From contig NZ_CP040018.1 in assembly GCF_005280255.1 (NCBI RefSeq), forward strand, positions 124,001-188,000: 64,000 nt of DNA. The letters are read 5' to 3'. The first letter of the stretch is position 1; each line of letters begins with the position of its first letter. The position numbers and the translations under genes are program-made. Origin of the DNA: Arthrobacter sp. 24S4-2. GTDB lineage: Bacteria; Actinomycetota; Actinomycetes; Actinomycetales; Micrococcaceae. Positions 33,650 through 44,287 of the stretch are shown in pieces. The notes beneath the pieces are model-generated. The model did not search any database, was not told where the DNA came from, and saw only the letters and a program-made list of their open reading frames with translations.

Positions 33650-35221
33650 ATGAAACGCATGATGAGCCGCGCGGCCAGCCATCCCTGGTTCGCCATCATC
33701 GGGCGCCAGCTCCCACTGGTTCTGCTGACCATCCTGGTCGTGGCGCTCGCCGTCCCCGCGGCCACGGTGCTGGCTCCCGCCTTTACCGGCCGCGGCACCG
33801 GGCCGGAAGCCCCTGCCGCCACAGTTCCTGCCTGGCAGCAGGTTCCGCGCGATCTTTCGCTCCCGCAGGGCATTGCGCCCCTCAAGGGCTCGGCGCCTGT
33901 CCCGTGGCCGGACACGCTCGCCGCCCAGCTCAACGCCACACTGAAGACCGACGGCGGCGGAACATTTACCGGCGTTGTGAAGGATGCCGCCACCGGCCAG
34001 GTGCTCTTCGACCGGGGCGGGGCGGAAAGCCGGGTGCCGGCCTCCAACATGAAGCTCCTGACCGCCGCCGCCGCCGTCCGCGCCATGGGCCCGGACCAGC
34101 GCTTCAGCACCAAGGCCATTGCGGGCGCCACGCCGGACCAGGTGGTCCTGAAAGGCGGTGGCGACGTCCTGCTCGGTGCGGGGGAGTCATCCCGGGACGC
34201 CGTGATGGGCCACGCCGGGCTCGCCACCCTGGCGCAGCTCACGGTCAAGTCCCTCCAGGAAAGCGGAGTCAAGGGGCCGGTCCGCATACAGCTGGACGAC
34301 ACTCTTTTCAGCGGCCCCGCCCTGAACCCGAGCTGGAGCCCGGAGGACGTGGCGGCCGGTGAGACCGCCCCGCTGTTCCCGATGGCCCTCAACTCGGCCC
34401 GCTACGATCCCGCCGTCACCACGGGACCGCGTCCGCAGGACGCCGCCATGACGGCGGCCGAGGCGTTCTCGGCCCAACTCACCGCGGCGGGTGCCGCTGC
34501 AGGACTGACTGTCACACCCGGCGTCGTGCGGGGCCAGGCTCCGGCGGCGACTGGGGTGCCAACCGAAAAGCCGGCGGGCGGGGAACCTGACGGCAGTGCC
34601 GCGCCATCCGGAAATGCCCCGCCGGGCGCCGCCGCGGCAAGCAGCCCCGGCAAAGTGCTGGCGGAAGTTCAGTCGGCGACCCTCCGGCAGCAGGTGGACC
34701 TGATGCTGCAGACCTCGGACAACTATCTGGCCGAAGTGGTGGGCAGGATGGCTGCTCTGGCCGCGGGACAGCCCGGCAGCAACGACGGCGCCACTGCCAC
34801 CGTGTACAAGCAGGTCCAGGACCTGGGCATCCCCACTGACGGTCTGCGCCTGGCGGATGTGTCCGGGCTGTCGCTGGGAAACCAGGTCTCGGCCGGGCAG
34901 CTGTCCGAGATTGTCCGTGCAATTACATCGGGCACTGAACCGAGCCTGCGGGCAGCCATCGGCGGCTTCCCGGTGGCAGGCCTGACCGGAACGCTGGGCA
35001 ACAGGTATACGGACCCCTCCACCGAACGGGGCGCGGGGCTGGTGCGGGCCAAGACCGGGACCCTGAACTCCGTCATCGCCCTCAGCGGGTATGTAGTCGA
35101 CGCGGACGGACGGCTCCTGGTGTTCTCGTTCATTGGAAACGGACTTGACCCGGGCGCGGCCGGAAACAAGACGGCGCTGGACCGCTCGGCGTCGGCCCTT
35201 GCCTCCTGCGGCTGCCGCTAG
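33650..35221 (+). CDS. dacB: D-alanyl-D-alanine carboxypeptidase/endopeptidase (PBP4, DacB type)
   Basis: This is a 523-aa exported penicillin-binding protein of the S13 family that trims peptidoglycan peptides. A signal/anchor helix lies at about 20-44 (LPLVLLTILVVALAVPAATVL). The active-site S-x-x-K is S132-N-M-K135. The S-x-N motif is in TSDNYLAEV and the K-T-G triad in VRAKTGTLNSV. A Pro/Gly/Ala-rich insert near residues 300-335 is not part of the catalytic core. In actinobacteria this gene often precedes the DUF2342-tilS-hpt run, as here. The last four bases overlap a convergent small gene. Confidence 0.9.
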   Translation: MKRMMSRAASHPWFAIIGRQLPLVLLTILVVALAVPAATVLAPAFTGRGTGPEAPAATVPAWQQVPRDLSLPQGIAPLKGSAPVPWPDTLAAQLNATLKTDGGGTFTGVVKDAATGQVLFDRGGAESRVPASNMKLLTAAAAVRAMGPDQRFSTKAIAGATPDQVVLKGGGDVLLGAGESSRDAVMGHAGLATLAQLTVKSLQESGVKGPVRIQLDDTLFSGPALNPSWSPEDVAAGETAPLFPMALNSARYDPAVTTGPRPQDAAMTAAEAFSAQLTAAGAAAGLTVTPGVVRGQAPAATGVPTEKPAGGEPDGSAAPSGNAPPGAAAASSPGKVLAEVQSATLRQQVDLMLQTSDNYLAEVVGRMAALAAGQPGSNDGATATVYKQVQDLGIPTDGLRLADVSGLSLGNQVSAGQLSEIVRAITSGTEPSLRAAIGGFPVAGLTGTLGNRYTDPSTERGAGLVRAKTGTLNSVIALSGYVVDADGRLLVFSFIGNGLDPGAAGNKTALDRSASALASCGCR

Positions 35222-35445
35222 CTCGCCGCCACCTCGGCCGCGTCGCCTGCGCCTTCGCCCGCCGGGCCGGCGTCCGCAGTGCCAGCAGCCGAACTGAGCT
35301 GAAGACCGGTGGCCGGGGCAGCCGCCGGGGCGGCGCCGAACGCGGCGGTGCCCAGCAGGCCCGCCATCACCACGGACGCCAGGACTGACCGCCAGCCGGT
35401 GCTCTTACCCAGGGTCAGCGGCGGAACGGGACGGTACGCAATCAT
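35218..35445 (-). CDS. small exported Ala-rich protein, unknown function
   Basis: This is a 75-aa protein starting MIAYRPVPPLTLGK, with a membrane-type signal (SVLASVVMAGLLGTAAFGAAPAA) and a short Ala/Gly/Ser/Glu-rich remainder ending EGAGDAAEVAAS. The ATG at 35445 follows AGAGGAGAG, a near-ideal ribosome-binding site, which supports expression. The stop codon overlaps the stop of the convergent carboxypeptidase gene. No family is recognised. A membrane-anchored or secreted small protein is the likely product. Confidence 0.5.
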   Translation of the reverse strand: MIAYRPVPPLTLGKSTGWRSVLASVVMAGLLGTAAFGAAPAAAPATGLQLSSAAGTADAGPAGEGAGDAAEVAAS

Positions 35446-35616
35446 CGGACTCTCCTCTGTAGGGCTGGCTTCTGCATCAAGTCTGGCCCCGGACAATTGC
35501 GTTCTTCTGTTTCAATCCTGTGGCTCGCCTGTGCTTTGCAGGCGGCGTTGCGGCCGGGGCACAGGCCGTTCGTCGCACAGCGAACTTAAGGCGCAACCGC
35601 GGTGTGCTGTGATGTG

Positions 35617-36744
35617 ATGGACGCTATGGAGTCAACTGCAGGCGATTCATCAGCACCGGCCCAGGCACTCATCAACTGGGAACTCGCAGCATCAACGGCA
35701 GCCCGTCTGGCTCCGCCCGGCCCGTCGCTGGGGTCCGCCGAAATCGGCACGGCCGTTGACAACCTGCGCCTCATGGCGGACATCTCGGTGCCGCACGTCC
35801 ACGACATCACCGGGCTGGAGGCGGCACGGGACCTTCGTGATTCCTCAGTCCTGGTGGTGGACCGGGCCTCGTGGGCCAAGGCCAACACCCAAAGCTTTGC
35901 CGTCATGCTGAAACCGGCCATGGAAAAGATGCTCGAAAGCCGGCACGGCACCCTCAGCCCGGGTGCGGCGGCCGTCGGCGGAGCCATCACCGGAAGCCAG
36001 CTGGGCGCGGTGCTGGCCTTCCTCTCCAGCAAGGTCCTGGGACAGTACGACCCCTTCTCCGCGCTTGCCGAAGACTCCACCGCGCCGGCGGCGGGGCGCC
36101 TCCTGCTTGTGGCGCCGAACATCGTCCAGGTGGAGCGTGAACTCAACGTTGCGCCTGAGGACTTCCGGCTGTGGGTCTGCCTCCACGAACAGACCCACCG
36201 GGTGCAGTTCGCCGCGGCACCCTGGCTCCGCCACCACATGCTGAATGAAATCGACAACCTCAGTGAGCATTTGCTGGGCAACGTCGACTCCCTCCTGGAA
36301 CGGGCCTCAGCCGCTGCCAAGTCGCTCAGGGACCGCACTGCGACCGGATCAGCCCCGGGCCGCGGCGCCATCCTGGACCTGCTGCAGGACCCGGAGGAAA
36401 AGGCTTCACTGTCCCACCTGACCGCCGTGATGAGCCTGCTGGAAGGCCACGCCAACGTGGTGATGGATGCCGTGGACTCGAGCATCGTTCCCTCGGTCAG
36501 GACAATCAGGCAGCGCTTCAACGCCCGGGGCAAGGACCGCGGCGTCGTGGAGAAATTCATCCGCAGCCTGCTGGGCCTCGATGCCAAGATGCGCCAGTAC
36601 ACGGACGGCGCCAAGTTTGTCCGGGCCGTGGTGGATGTTGCGGGAATGGAAGGCTTCAACCGGGTTTGGGAATCCGCCGGAAACCTGCCCACCGAGCCGG
36701 AAATCCATGACGCAAAGCTCTGGCTCGAGCGGATGGGTCTTTAG
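35617..36744 (+). CDS. zinc-dependent metalloprotease-like protein (DUF2342)
   Basis: This is a 375-aa protein with the zincin motif H190-E-Q-T-H194 in LWVCLHEQTHRVQF, and a later Glu in LEGHANVVMDAVD that could complete the zinc site. Long helices surround it (MLNEIDNLSEHLLGNVDSLL). This is the DUF2342 family, which is found almost only in actinobacteria directly upstream of tilS, as here (the next gene starts right after the stop). Its substrate is unknown. The annotation 'coenzyme F420 biosynthesis associated' is historical and not supported by neighbours here. ATG 35617 was picked. ATG 35626 is possible. Confidence 0.8.
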   Translation: MDAMESTAGDSSAPAQALINWELAASTAARLAPPGPSLGSAEIGTAVDNLRLMADISVPHVHDITGLEAARDLRDSSVLVVDRASWAKANTQSFAVMLKPAMEKMLESRHGTLSPGAAAVGGAITGSQLGAVLAFLSSKVLGQYDPFSALAEDSTAPAAGRLLLVAPNIVQVERELNVAPEDFRLWVCLHEQTHRVQFAAAPWLRHHMLNEIDNLSEHLLGNVDSLLERASAAAKSLRDRTATGSAPGRGAILDLLQDPEEKASLSHLTAVMSLLEGHANVVMDAVDSSIVPSVRTIRQRFNARGKDRGVVEKFIRSLLGLDAKMRQYTDGAKFVRAVVDVAGMEGFNRVWESAGNLPTEPEIHDAKLWLERMGL

Positions 36745-37875
36745 TTGTCCCAACCCAAAACCGGACGACGGCGGCCCGGCCGGCTGTCGCCGGTCGTCGG
36801 CAAGGCACGCAAGATGCTGCAGAACGCACTGGCCGACGCCGGTTACCCCCAACGGGTGCTCGTCGCCTGCAGCGGCGGTCCGGATTCCCTGGCCCTCGCG
36901 GCCATCGCGTCCTACTTCGGCCGCCGCGGCCATGTGGACGGCCACCCCGTTTCGGTGGGGGCCGTCGTCGTCGACCATCAGCTGCAGCCCGGCTCCGCCG
37001 GCGTCGCCGCCCAAACCGCCGACACCCTCAGGGAGCTGGGGCTCTCCCCGGTGGAAGTGCAGCAGGTGGACGTCGCATCGACCGGCATCGGCCCCGAAGC
37101 CGCGGCACGGGACGCCAGGCACGCTGCCCTGGAGAACGCCGCAGCCCGGGCCGGTGCCGGTGCGATCCTCCTCGGGCACACGCTGGATGACCAGGCGGAG
37201 CAGGTGCTTCTTGGCCTGGCCCGCGGCTCCGGAACGCGTTCCCTTGCGGGAATGCGGCCGGCCCGCGGGCTTCTCCTGCGGCCATTCCTGGGCCTGCGCC
37301 GCGCTGACACCCTCGAAATCTGCGCCGTCGAGGGCCTTGACCCATGGCATGATCCCAGCAACTCCGACCCCTCCTTTGCCCGCTCGCGGACCAGGGTGGA
37401 GGTCCTGCCGATGCTGGAGGAAAAGCTCGGTCCGGGCGTCGCTGAATCCCTGGCCCGGACGGCAGCGATCCTGCAGTTGGACGCCGACTACCTCGACGAC
37501 GTGGCGAACAGCACTTATGGGCAGCTGGCGGAGCATTCCGGCACCGAAATCAGCCTCCCCGAGGCTGCCCTGCGCGAGCTGCCGCCGGCCATCCGGTTCC
37601 GTGTCATCGCCAAGGCGTCCGCCGCCGTCGGGGGCCAGCAACCCAGCTACCAGCGGCTGCTCGCCGCGGAGGGGCTCCTGCGCCGGCAGGGTTCCGCCGG
37701 CCCTGTTGAACTGCCCGGCGGCGTCAGCGCCTACCGGCTTTCGCTGGCGCAGATCCTCGCCGGCGAAGGGCGGAATCAGCCCGGATCGGCGCGGGATGGT
37801 GCCGACGCCGGTCCCCGCGAAGGCGCCCGCTGTGGGAAGCTAGTATTCCGGCTTCAAAAGCCACCCCAAAAATAG
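36745..37875 (+). CDS. tilS: tRNA(Ile)-lysidine synthase
   Basis: This 376-aa enzyme modifies C34 of the tRNA-Ile CAU anticodon to lysidine with ATP and lysine, so that it reads AUA. The PP-loop motif ACSGGPDSLAL lies at residues 41-51. Conserved GHTLDDQAEQVLLGLARGSGTRSLAGM and the ending of the N-domain DPSNSDPSFARSRTRVEVLP are present. The start is TTG, immediately after the stop of the DUF2342 gene, so translation is probably coupled. The C-terminus is shorter than in E. coli TilS, as usual in actinobacteria. It is followed by hpt. Confidence 0.93.
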   Translation: MSQPKTGRRRPGRLSPVVGKARKMLQNALADAGYPQRVLVACSGGPDSLALAAIASYFGRRGHVDGHPVSVGAVVVDHQLQPGSAGVAAQTADTLRELGLSPVEVQQVDVASTGIGPEAAARDARHAALENAAARAGAGAILLGHTLDDQAEQVLLGLARGSGTRSLAGMRPARGLLLRPFLGLRRADTLEICAVEGLDPWHDPSNSDPSFARSRTRVEVLPMLEEKLGPGVAESLARTAAILQLDADYLDDVANSTYGQLAEHSGTEISLPEAALRELPPAIRFRVIAKASAAVGGQQPSYQRLLAAEGLLRRQGSAGPVELPGGVSAYRLSLAQILAGEGRNQPGSARDGADAGPREGARCGKLVFRLQKPPQK

Positions 37876-37904
37876 TCGCACCCGCATCTACACAGGAGCC
37901 ATTG

Positions 37905-38456
37905 GTGGATTCAAACGACGTCCAGGCAGACCTCAAGCACGTTCTCTACACCAAGGATCAGATCCAGCAGCGGATTACCGAACTCGCTGCCCAGATCGAC
38001 AAGGACTATGAAGGGCGGGAGCTCCTGATCGTCGGCGTCCTCAAGGGCGCAGTCATGGTCATGGCAGACCTGGCCCGGGCACTTCACAGCCACGTTTCCA
38101 TGGACTGGATGGCAGTTTCTTCCTACGGCTCCGGCACGCAGTCTTCCGGTGTTGTGCGGATCCTCAAGGACCTCGACACGGACCTCATGGGCAAGGACGT
38201 GCTCATCGTTGAGGACATCATCGATTCCGGCCTGACGCTTTCCTGGCTCAAGACCAACCTGGAATCCCGCGGCACCGCGTCCGTGGAAATCTGCACCGCG
38301 TTCCGAAAGCCCACGGCCGCCAAGGTCCAGATCGACGTCAAGTACGTCGGCTACGACATCCCGAACGAATTCGTTGTGGGCTACGGCCTGGACTACGCCG
38401 AGAAATACCGCAACCTGGACTTCGTGGGCACGCTGGCCCCGCACGTTTACGAGTAG
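37905..38456 (+). CDS. hpt: hypoxanthine phosphoribosyltransferase
   Basis: This 183-aa purine-salvage enzyme makes IMP/GMP from hypoxanthine or guanine and PRPP. The PRPP-binding motif VLIVEDIIDSGLTLSWL is intact. VGVLKGAVMVMADLAR and the base-binding VKYVGYDIPNEFVVGYGLDYAEKYR follow. GTG 37905 is chosen over TTG 37902 because AGGAG lies 6 nt before it. It stands in the conserved order tilS-hpt-ftsH, 29 bp after tilS. Confidence 0.95.
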   Translation: MDSNDVQADLKHVLYTKDQIQQRITELAAQIDKDYEGRELLIVGVLKGAVMVMADLARALHSHVSMDWMAVSSYGSGTQSSGVVRILKDLDTDLMGKDVLIVEDIIDSGLTLSWLKTNLESRGTASVEICTAFRKPTAAKVQIDVKYVGYDIPNEFVVGYGLDYAEKYRNLDFVGTLAPHVYE

Positions 38457-38660
38457 TCGAATCCGCCGGGCTCCCTCCTGGCCTTGCCGGGCCCGTCGCG
38501 GGCCACGGCCGGTGCCGCTACGCCTAGAGGGAACTTTTGCCCCTGATCGTGCGTGAATCATTCCGAACGGTGTATAGCTAGTAGCTGACGCAGCACCACA
38601 CGCGCGCAGACCAGTCGCCGTGCAGCACTACCAGGAGGGACGGGGCCAGCCCCCGATCAG

Positions 38661-40730
<2,070 letters not shown>

Positions 40731-40739
40731 GCTTCTGCT

Positions 40740-41393
40740 GTGAATCATTTCGACGACGACGACGTTTCCGCCTCCGCCGATCCCTCGACGGGCCGCTCCT
40801 CACATGGCTCCGGGAGCCGCTCCGACCACAAGGTTGACCGCCGCCGGATCGAGGCGGCCGTGCGGGAGATCTTGCTGGCCATCGGCGAGGACCCGGACCG
40901 CAGCGGGCTCCTGGACACCCCCAAGAGGGTAGCCAAGGCCTACTCGGAGGTGTTCGCGGGCCTGCACCACGATCCCGCGGAGATCCTGTCCACCACCTTT
41001 GACCTGGACCACGAGGAACTGGTCCTGGTCAAGGACATTCCGTTCTACTCCACGTGCGAGCACCACCTGGTGCCGTTCCACGGAGTGGCGCATGTGGGCT
41101 ACATCCCGTCCCATGACGGCAAGGTCACCGGACTGAGCAAACTCGCCAGGCTGGTGGACATGTTCGCCAAGCGGCCGCAGGTGCAGGAACGCCTCACTAC
41201 CCAGATCGTCGAAGCACTCGTAACGCACCTCAAGCCGCGCGGCGCAATCGTGGTGATCGAATGCGAACACCTGTGCATGTCCATGCGCGGCATCCGCAAG
41301 CCCGGTGCGAAGACCGTCACCAGTGCCGTACGCGGTCAACTGCATGACCCGGCCACCCGCGCCGAAGCCATGAGCCTCATACTCGGAAGGTAA
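40740..41393 (+). CDS. folE: GTP cyclohydrolase I
   Basis: This 217-aa enzyme makes dihydroneopterin triphosphate from GTP, the first step of folate synthesis. The zinc and active-site residues are in YSTCEHHLVPFHG and IECEHLCMSMRGIRKPGA. GLSKLARLVDMFAKRPQVQE is the other signature. The first 30 residues are an unusual acidic Ser/Asp-rich extension (HFDDDDVSASADPS) not needed for catalysis. The start is GTG at 40740, only 9 bp after ftsH, so it is co-transcribed with ftsH and folPBK. Confidence 0.95.
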   Translation: MNHFDDDDVSASADPSTGRSSHGSGSRSDHKVDRRRIEAAVREILLAIGEDPDRSGLLDTPKRVAKAYSEVFAGLHHDPAEILSTTFDLDHEELVLVKDIPFYSTCEHHLVPFHGVAHVGYIPSHDGKVTGLSKLARLVDMFAKRPQVQERLTTQIVEALVTHLKPRGAIVVIECEHLCMSMRGIRKPGAKTVTSAVRGQLHDPATRAEAMSLILGR

Positions 41394-41403
41394 TAAACAG
41401 ACT

Positions 41404-42339
41404 ATGGACTCCCTAGCTGCAGCCCCTGGAACCGGACCCGCAACAAGCCCCTTGCCAATCCTGCGCAAAGCGCGGCCGGCAGCCAAGTTTGAAGATCTCC
41501 CCACGGACCGCACGCTGGTGATGGGCATACTGAACGTCACCCCGGATTCCTTCAGCGACGGCGGCAAGCACCCGACGCCGGACACTGCCATCGCCGCCGG
41601 CCTCCGGATGTTTTATGCCGGCGCCGACATCATCGACGTCGGCGGTGAATCCACCCGGCCCGGGGCGGAGGAAGTCAGCCCCGAAGAGGAACAGCGGCGC
41701 GTCCTGCCCGTCGTCGAGGCAATGGTCAAGGCCGGCGCCCTGGTAAGCATCGACACCACGCACGCCTCGACCGCGGCCGCCGCCCTGAAGTCCGGTGCCG
41801 CCATCATCAACGATGTGTCCGGGCTGACGATGGAACCCGAAATGGCCGATCTCGCCGCACGCACCGGCGCTCCGTACGTGCTCACGCACCGCCGTGGCGA
41901 CGCCAAGACCATGAACTCCCTGACCGAATACGGCAATGTGGCGGAGGAAGTCGCGGCCGAACTGGTGGGCGTCCGGGACAAGCTGTACGCGGCCGGCGTG
42001 GCGCCGGAACAGATCATCGTGGACCCGGGCCTGGGCTTCTCCAAGAACGATGAGCAGAACTGGGAACTCCTGCGGAACATGGGCCCGCTGGAGTTCCTTG
42101 GCCACCGGATCCTGGTGGGGGCTTCGCGCAAGCGCTTCCTCGGCACCCTCCTGGCCGTGGCGGGCAAGACTGCCGCCCCTGAGGAACGGGACCACGCGAC
42201 TGCCGCCATCACTGCCATCAGTGCCACACGCGGCACGTGGGCGGTACGGGTGCACGACGTCGGACCCAGCCTTGACGCCGTCAAGGTGGCTGCCCGGATG
42301 ACTCCCGGGCCGCTCGGCGACACCGGCACCACCAACTAG
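41404..42339 (+). CDS. folP: dihydropteroate synthase
   Basis: This 311-aa enzyme joins dihydropterin pyrophosphate and p-aminobenzoate, and is the target of sulfonamides. The TIM-barrel signatures are MGILNVTPDSFSDGG, IIDVGGESTRPGAEEV and AAIINDVSGL, with the phosphate-binding VGASRKRFLG and the C-terminal TWAVRVHDV. The first 38 residues form a nonconserved N-terminal extension. It follows folE by 10 bp and precedes folB by 13 bp, in the folE-P-B-K operon. Confidence 0.95.
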   Translation: MDSLAAAPGTGPATSPLPILRKARPAAKFEDLPTDRTLVMGILNVTPDSFSDGGKHPTPDTAIAAGLRMFYAGADIIDVGGESTRPGAEEVSPEEEQRRVLPVVEAMVKAGALVSIDTTHASTAAAALKSGAAIINDVSGLTMEPEMADLAARTGAPYVLTHRRGDAKTMNSLTEYGNVAEEVAAELVGVRDKLYAAGVAPEQIIVDPGLGFSKNDEQNWELLRNMGPLEFLGHRILVGASRKRFLGTLLAVAGKTAAPEERDHATAAITAISATRGTWAVRVHDVGPSLDAVKVAARMTPGPLGDTGTTN

Positions 42340-42352
42340 GCAGGCAGCCACG

Positions 42353-42712
42353 ATGGACAAAATAACGCTGAGCGGTGTTACCGCCGTCGGCCATCACGGG
42401 GTGTTCGATTTCGAACGCCGCAACGGCCAGCCGTTCATCGTTGATGCCGTGCTGCACCTGGACTTCAGCAAAGCCGCGGCATCCGACGATGTCCTCGACA
42501 CCGCCCACTACGGTGAGGTGGCCGAACGCATCAAGCACTGGATTATTGGCGAGCCCCTGAACCTGATCGAGGCCCTCGCCGTGCGTATCGCGGAAGACCT
42601 CCTGCAGGAATTTCCGCTCGCCGCCGTGGACATCACCGTCCACAAACCCAAGGCACCCATAGAGGTTGAGTTCGGCGACGTCTCCGTCAGCGTCCATCGG
42701 AAGCGGTCATGA
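42353..42712 (+). CDS. folB: dihydroneopterin aldolase
   Basis: This 119-aa enzyme cleaves dihydroneopterin to hydroxymethyl-dihydropterin and glycolaldehyde. Conserved blocks are ITLSGVTAVGHHGVFDFER, the catalytic-site Glu near LIEALAVRIAEDLL, and ITVHKPKAPI with the catalytic Lys. The length is normal for FolB. It overlaps folK by 4 bp (ATGA), so the two are translationally coupled. This matches the bifunctional pairing often seen for these consecutive steps. Confidence 0.93.
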   Translation: MDKITLSGVTAVGHHGVFDFERRNGQPFIVDAVLHLDFSKAAASDDVLDTAHYGEVAERIKHWIIGEPLNLIEALAVRIAEDLLQEFPLAAVDITVHKPKAPIEVEFGDVSVSVHRKRS

Positions 42713-43263
42713 ACCCGCCACAGTCGAACAACCCGTACATCCGCGCTGTGCTTGCCCTGGGCAGCAACCTGGGGGAGCGGAACGACACTCTCTCCAGCGC
42801 CGTCGCGGACCTTGTGGACCGGCCCGAGGTGCGGCTGACCGCCGTGTCCCCGGTGGTCCAGACGAAGGCCGTGGGCGGCCCCGAAGGCCAGCCGGACTTC
42901 CTGAACATGGTGATCACGGTGGAGACATCGCTGCCGCCTCTCGAGCTGCTGCGCCACTGCCAGGCGGTTGAAAACAAGCACCTCAGGGTGCGCGAGGTGC
43001 GGTGGGGCCCCCGGACCCTGGACGTGGACATCATCGCCTACGGGGACGTTGTGAGCTCCGACCCCGTCCTGACGCTGCCCCATCCCCGTGCCGCGGAACG
43101 GGCGTTTGTGCTGTATCCGTGGTCGCTCGTCGACCCGGCGGCCGAGCTTAATGGCGTGCGCGTGGGCGAACTGGCCCTCCGGGCCACCGATTTCCCGGAC
43201 CTCGCCATGTTTGACGGTTTTGGCGACTTCGACGGCCTGCCCACCGCCGGTGCGGTGGAGTAG
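42709..43263 (+). CDS. folK: 2-amino-4-hydroxy-6-hydroxymethyldihydropteridine pyrophosphokinase
   Basis: This 184-aa HPPK transfers pyrophosphate from ATP to hydroxymethyl-dihydropterin. The N-terminal LALGSNLGERNDTL, the pterin-binding GPEGQPDFLNMVITVET and the metal/ATP signature RWGPRTLDVDIIAYGD are all present, followed by LPHPRAAERAFVLYP. The start ATG is embedded in the folB stop. DUF3180 follows 3 bp later. The chain folE-P-B-K supplies the whole pterin branch except the phosphatase step. Confidence 0.95.
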   Translation: MNPPQSNNPYIRAVLALGSNLGERNDTLSSAVADLVDRPEVRLTAVSPVVQTKAVGGPEGQPDFLNMVITVETSLPPLELLRHCQAVENKHLRVREVRWGPRTLDVDIIAYGDVVSSDPVLTLPHPRAAERAFVLYPWSLVDPAAELNGVRVGELALRATDFPDLAMFDGFGDFDGLPTAGAVE

Positions 43264-43266
43264 CCC

Positions 43267-43794
43267 GTGAAACCCATCAACCCGTTCCTGCTGACCGTGG
43301 TGGGGCTGATCCTGGCCATTGCCGGATGGTTCGCAACGGTCATGGCCACCCGCTACAGCATGGCCACCCCGGTGCTGCCCCAGACTGCCCTGGTGACCAT
43401 GGGGGTGATCGTTGCGCTCACCCTGGTTTTGGGGATCCGTGTGCTGCGCTGGCGGAACGGCAAGAAGAAGAAAATGCTGAACCCCATCCTGGCTGCCTGG
43501 ACCCTGGTCCTCGCCCAGGCCTGTGCGTACACCGGAACGGTGCTGCTGGGCTGGCATGCGGGGATTTTCCTGGACCTGCTGCGGCTGTGGAACCTGCGCA
43601 GCGACCAGGGGATCACCTGGCTTACGCTCTCCATGGCCGGCGGCGGCCTGGCCATGATCATTGTGGGACTGGTAGTGGAACGCTTCTGCCGGATCCCGCC
43701 GGAGGACGGCGATGCCGAAGGCACCCCGGGGCTGCCCGGACGGGGCGCCCGCAAACCCAAGGGGGAGGGCGAATATGCCTACCGAGGCGATTGA
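43267..43794 (+). CDS. DUF3180 membrane protein
   Basis: This is a 175-aa protein with four hydrophobic segments (FLLTVVGLILAIAGWFATV, ALVTMGVIVALTLVLGI, LAQACAYTGTVLLGWHAGIF and LSMAGGGLAMIIVGLVV) and a polar C-terminal tail. This is the DUF3180 family, which in actinobacteria almost always follows folK. The function is unknown. The start is GTG. The next gene begins 20 bp inside its 3' end, so the membrane genes of this operon are coupled to the folate genes. Confidence 0.85.
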   Translation: MKPINPFLLTVVGLILAIAGWFATVMATRYSMATPVLPQTALVTMGVIVALTLVLGIRVLRWRNGKKKKMLNPILAAWTLVLAQACAYTGTVLLGWHAGIFLDLLRLWNLRSDQGITWLTLSMAGGGLAMIIVGLVVERFCRIPPEDGDAEGTPGLPGRGARKPKGEGEYAYRGD

Positions 43795-44287
43795 CCCGCC
43801 GGGCATCGCCTGGCTCCGCGTTTCGCCAAAGTACGTGACCGTCCGACTGGTCGGGTGGGCGGCCGGAAACCTGATTGCCGTGGCGCTGTTTTCGCTGCCT
43901 CTGGTTTTCACCTTGCTGGGCTGGTGGACGTGGCCGCCGCTCTGGCTGGCCGTTACGGTTCCGGCGGTCATGCTGGTGCTGGCCCTCTGGCGGCTCGCGC
44001 TCATCCCGCGGCAGGTCCGGGCCATCGGCTACGCTGAGCGCGATGACGACCTCCTGATTCGCAGCGGTATCTTCTTCCAGCGCGCAATGGTGGTTCCGTA
44101 CGGCCGGATGCAGTACGTGGACATCGGCGTAGGCCCGGTGGAACGCGGCCTGGGCCTGTGCACCCTGAAACTGCACACCGCCTCGGCCGGCACCAACGCC
44201 GAGATTCCCGGCCTGCCCGCCGACGAAGGGGCCAGGCTCCGCGAACAGCTTTCGGCCCGCGGCGCGGCACGGCTGGCCGGGCTGTGA
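43775..44287 (+). CDS. PH-domain membrane protein (YdbS-like)
   Basis: This 170-aa protein has two transmembrane helices (VGWAAGNLIAVALFSLPLVF and PLWLAVTVPAVMLVLALW) followed by a bacterial PH-type domain (bPH2). That domain starts AIGYAERDDDLLIRSGIFFQ and contains VVPYGRMQYVDIGVGPVERGLGL, the family hallmark. It pairs with the following, larger PH protein in the manner of B. subtilis YdbS/YdbT. The ATG at 43775 follows GGGGGAGGG and overlaps DUF3180 by 20 bp. The stop overlaps the next GTG by 4 bp. Confidence 0.85.
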   Translation: MPTEAIDPPGIAWLRVSPKYVTVRLVGWAAGNLIAVALFSLPLVFTLLGWWTWPPLWLAVTVPAVMLVLALWRLALIPRQVRAIGYAERDDDLLIRSGIFFQRAMVVPYGRMQYVDIGVGPVERGLGLCTLKLHTASAGTNAEIPGLPADEGARLREQLSARGAARLAGL

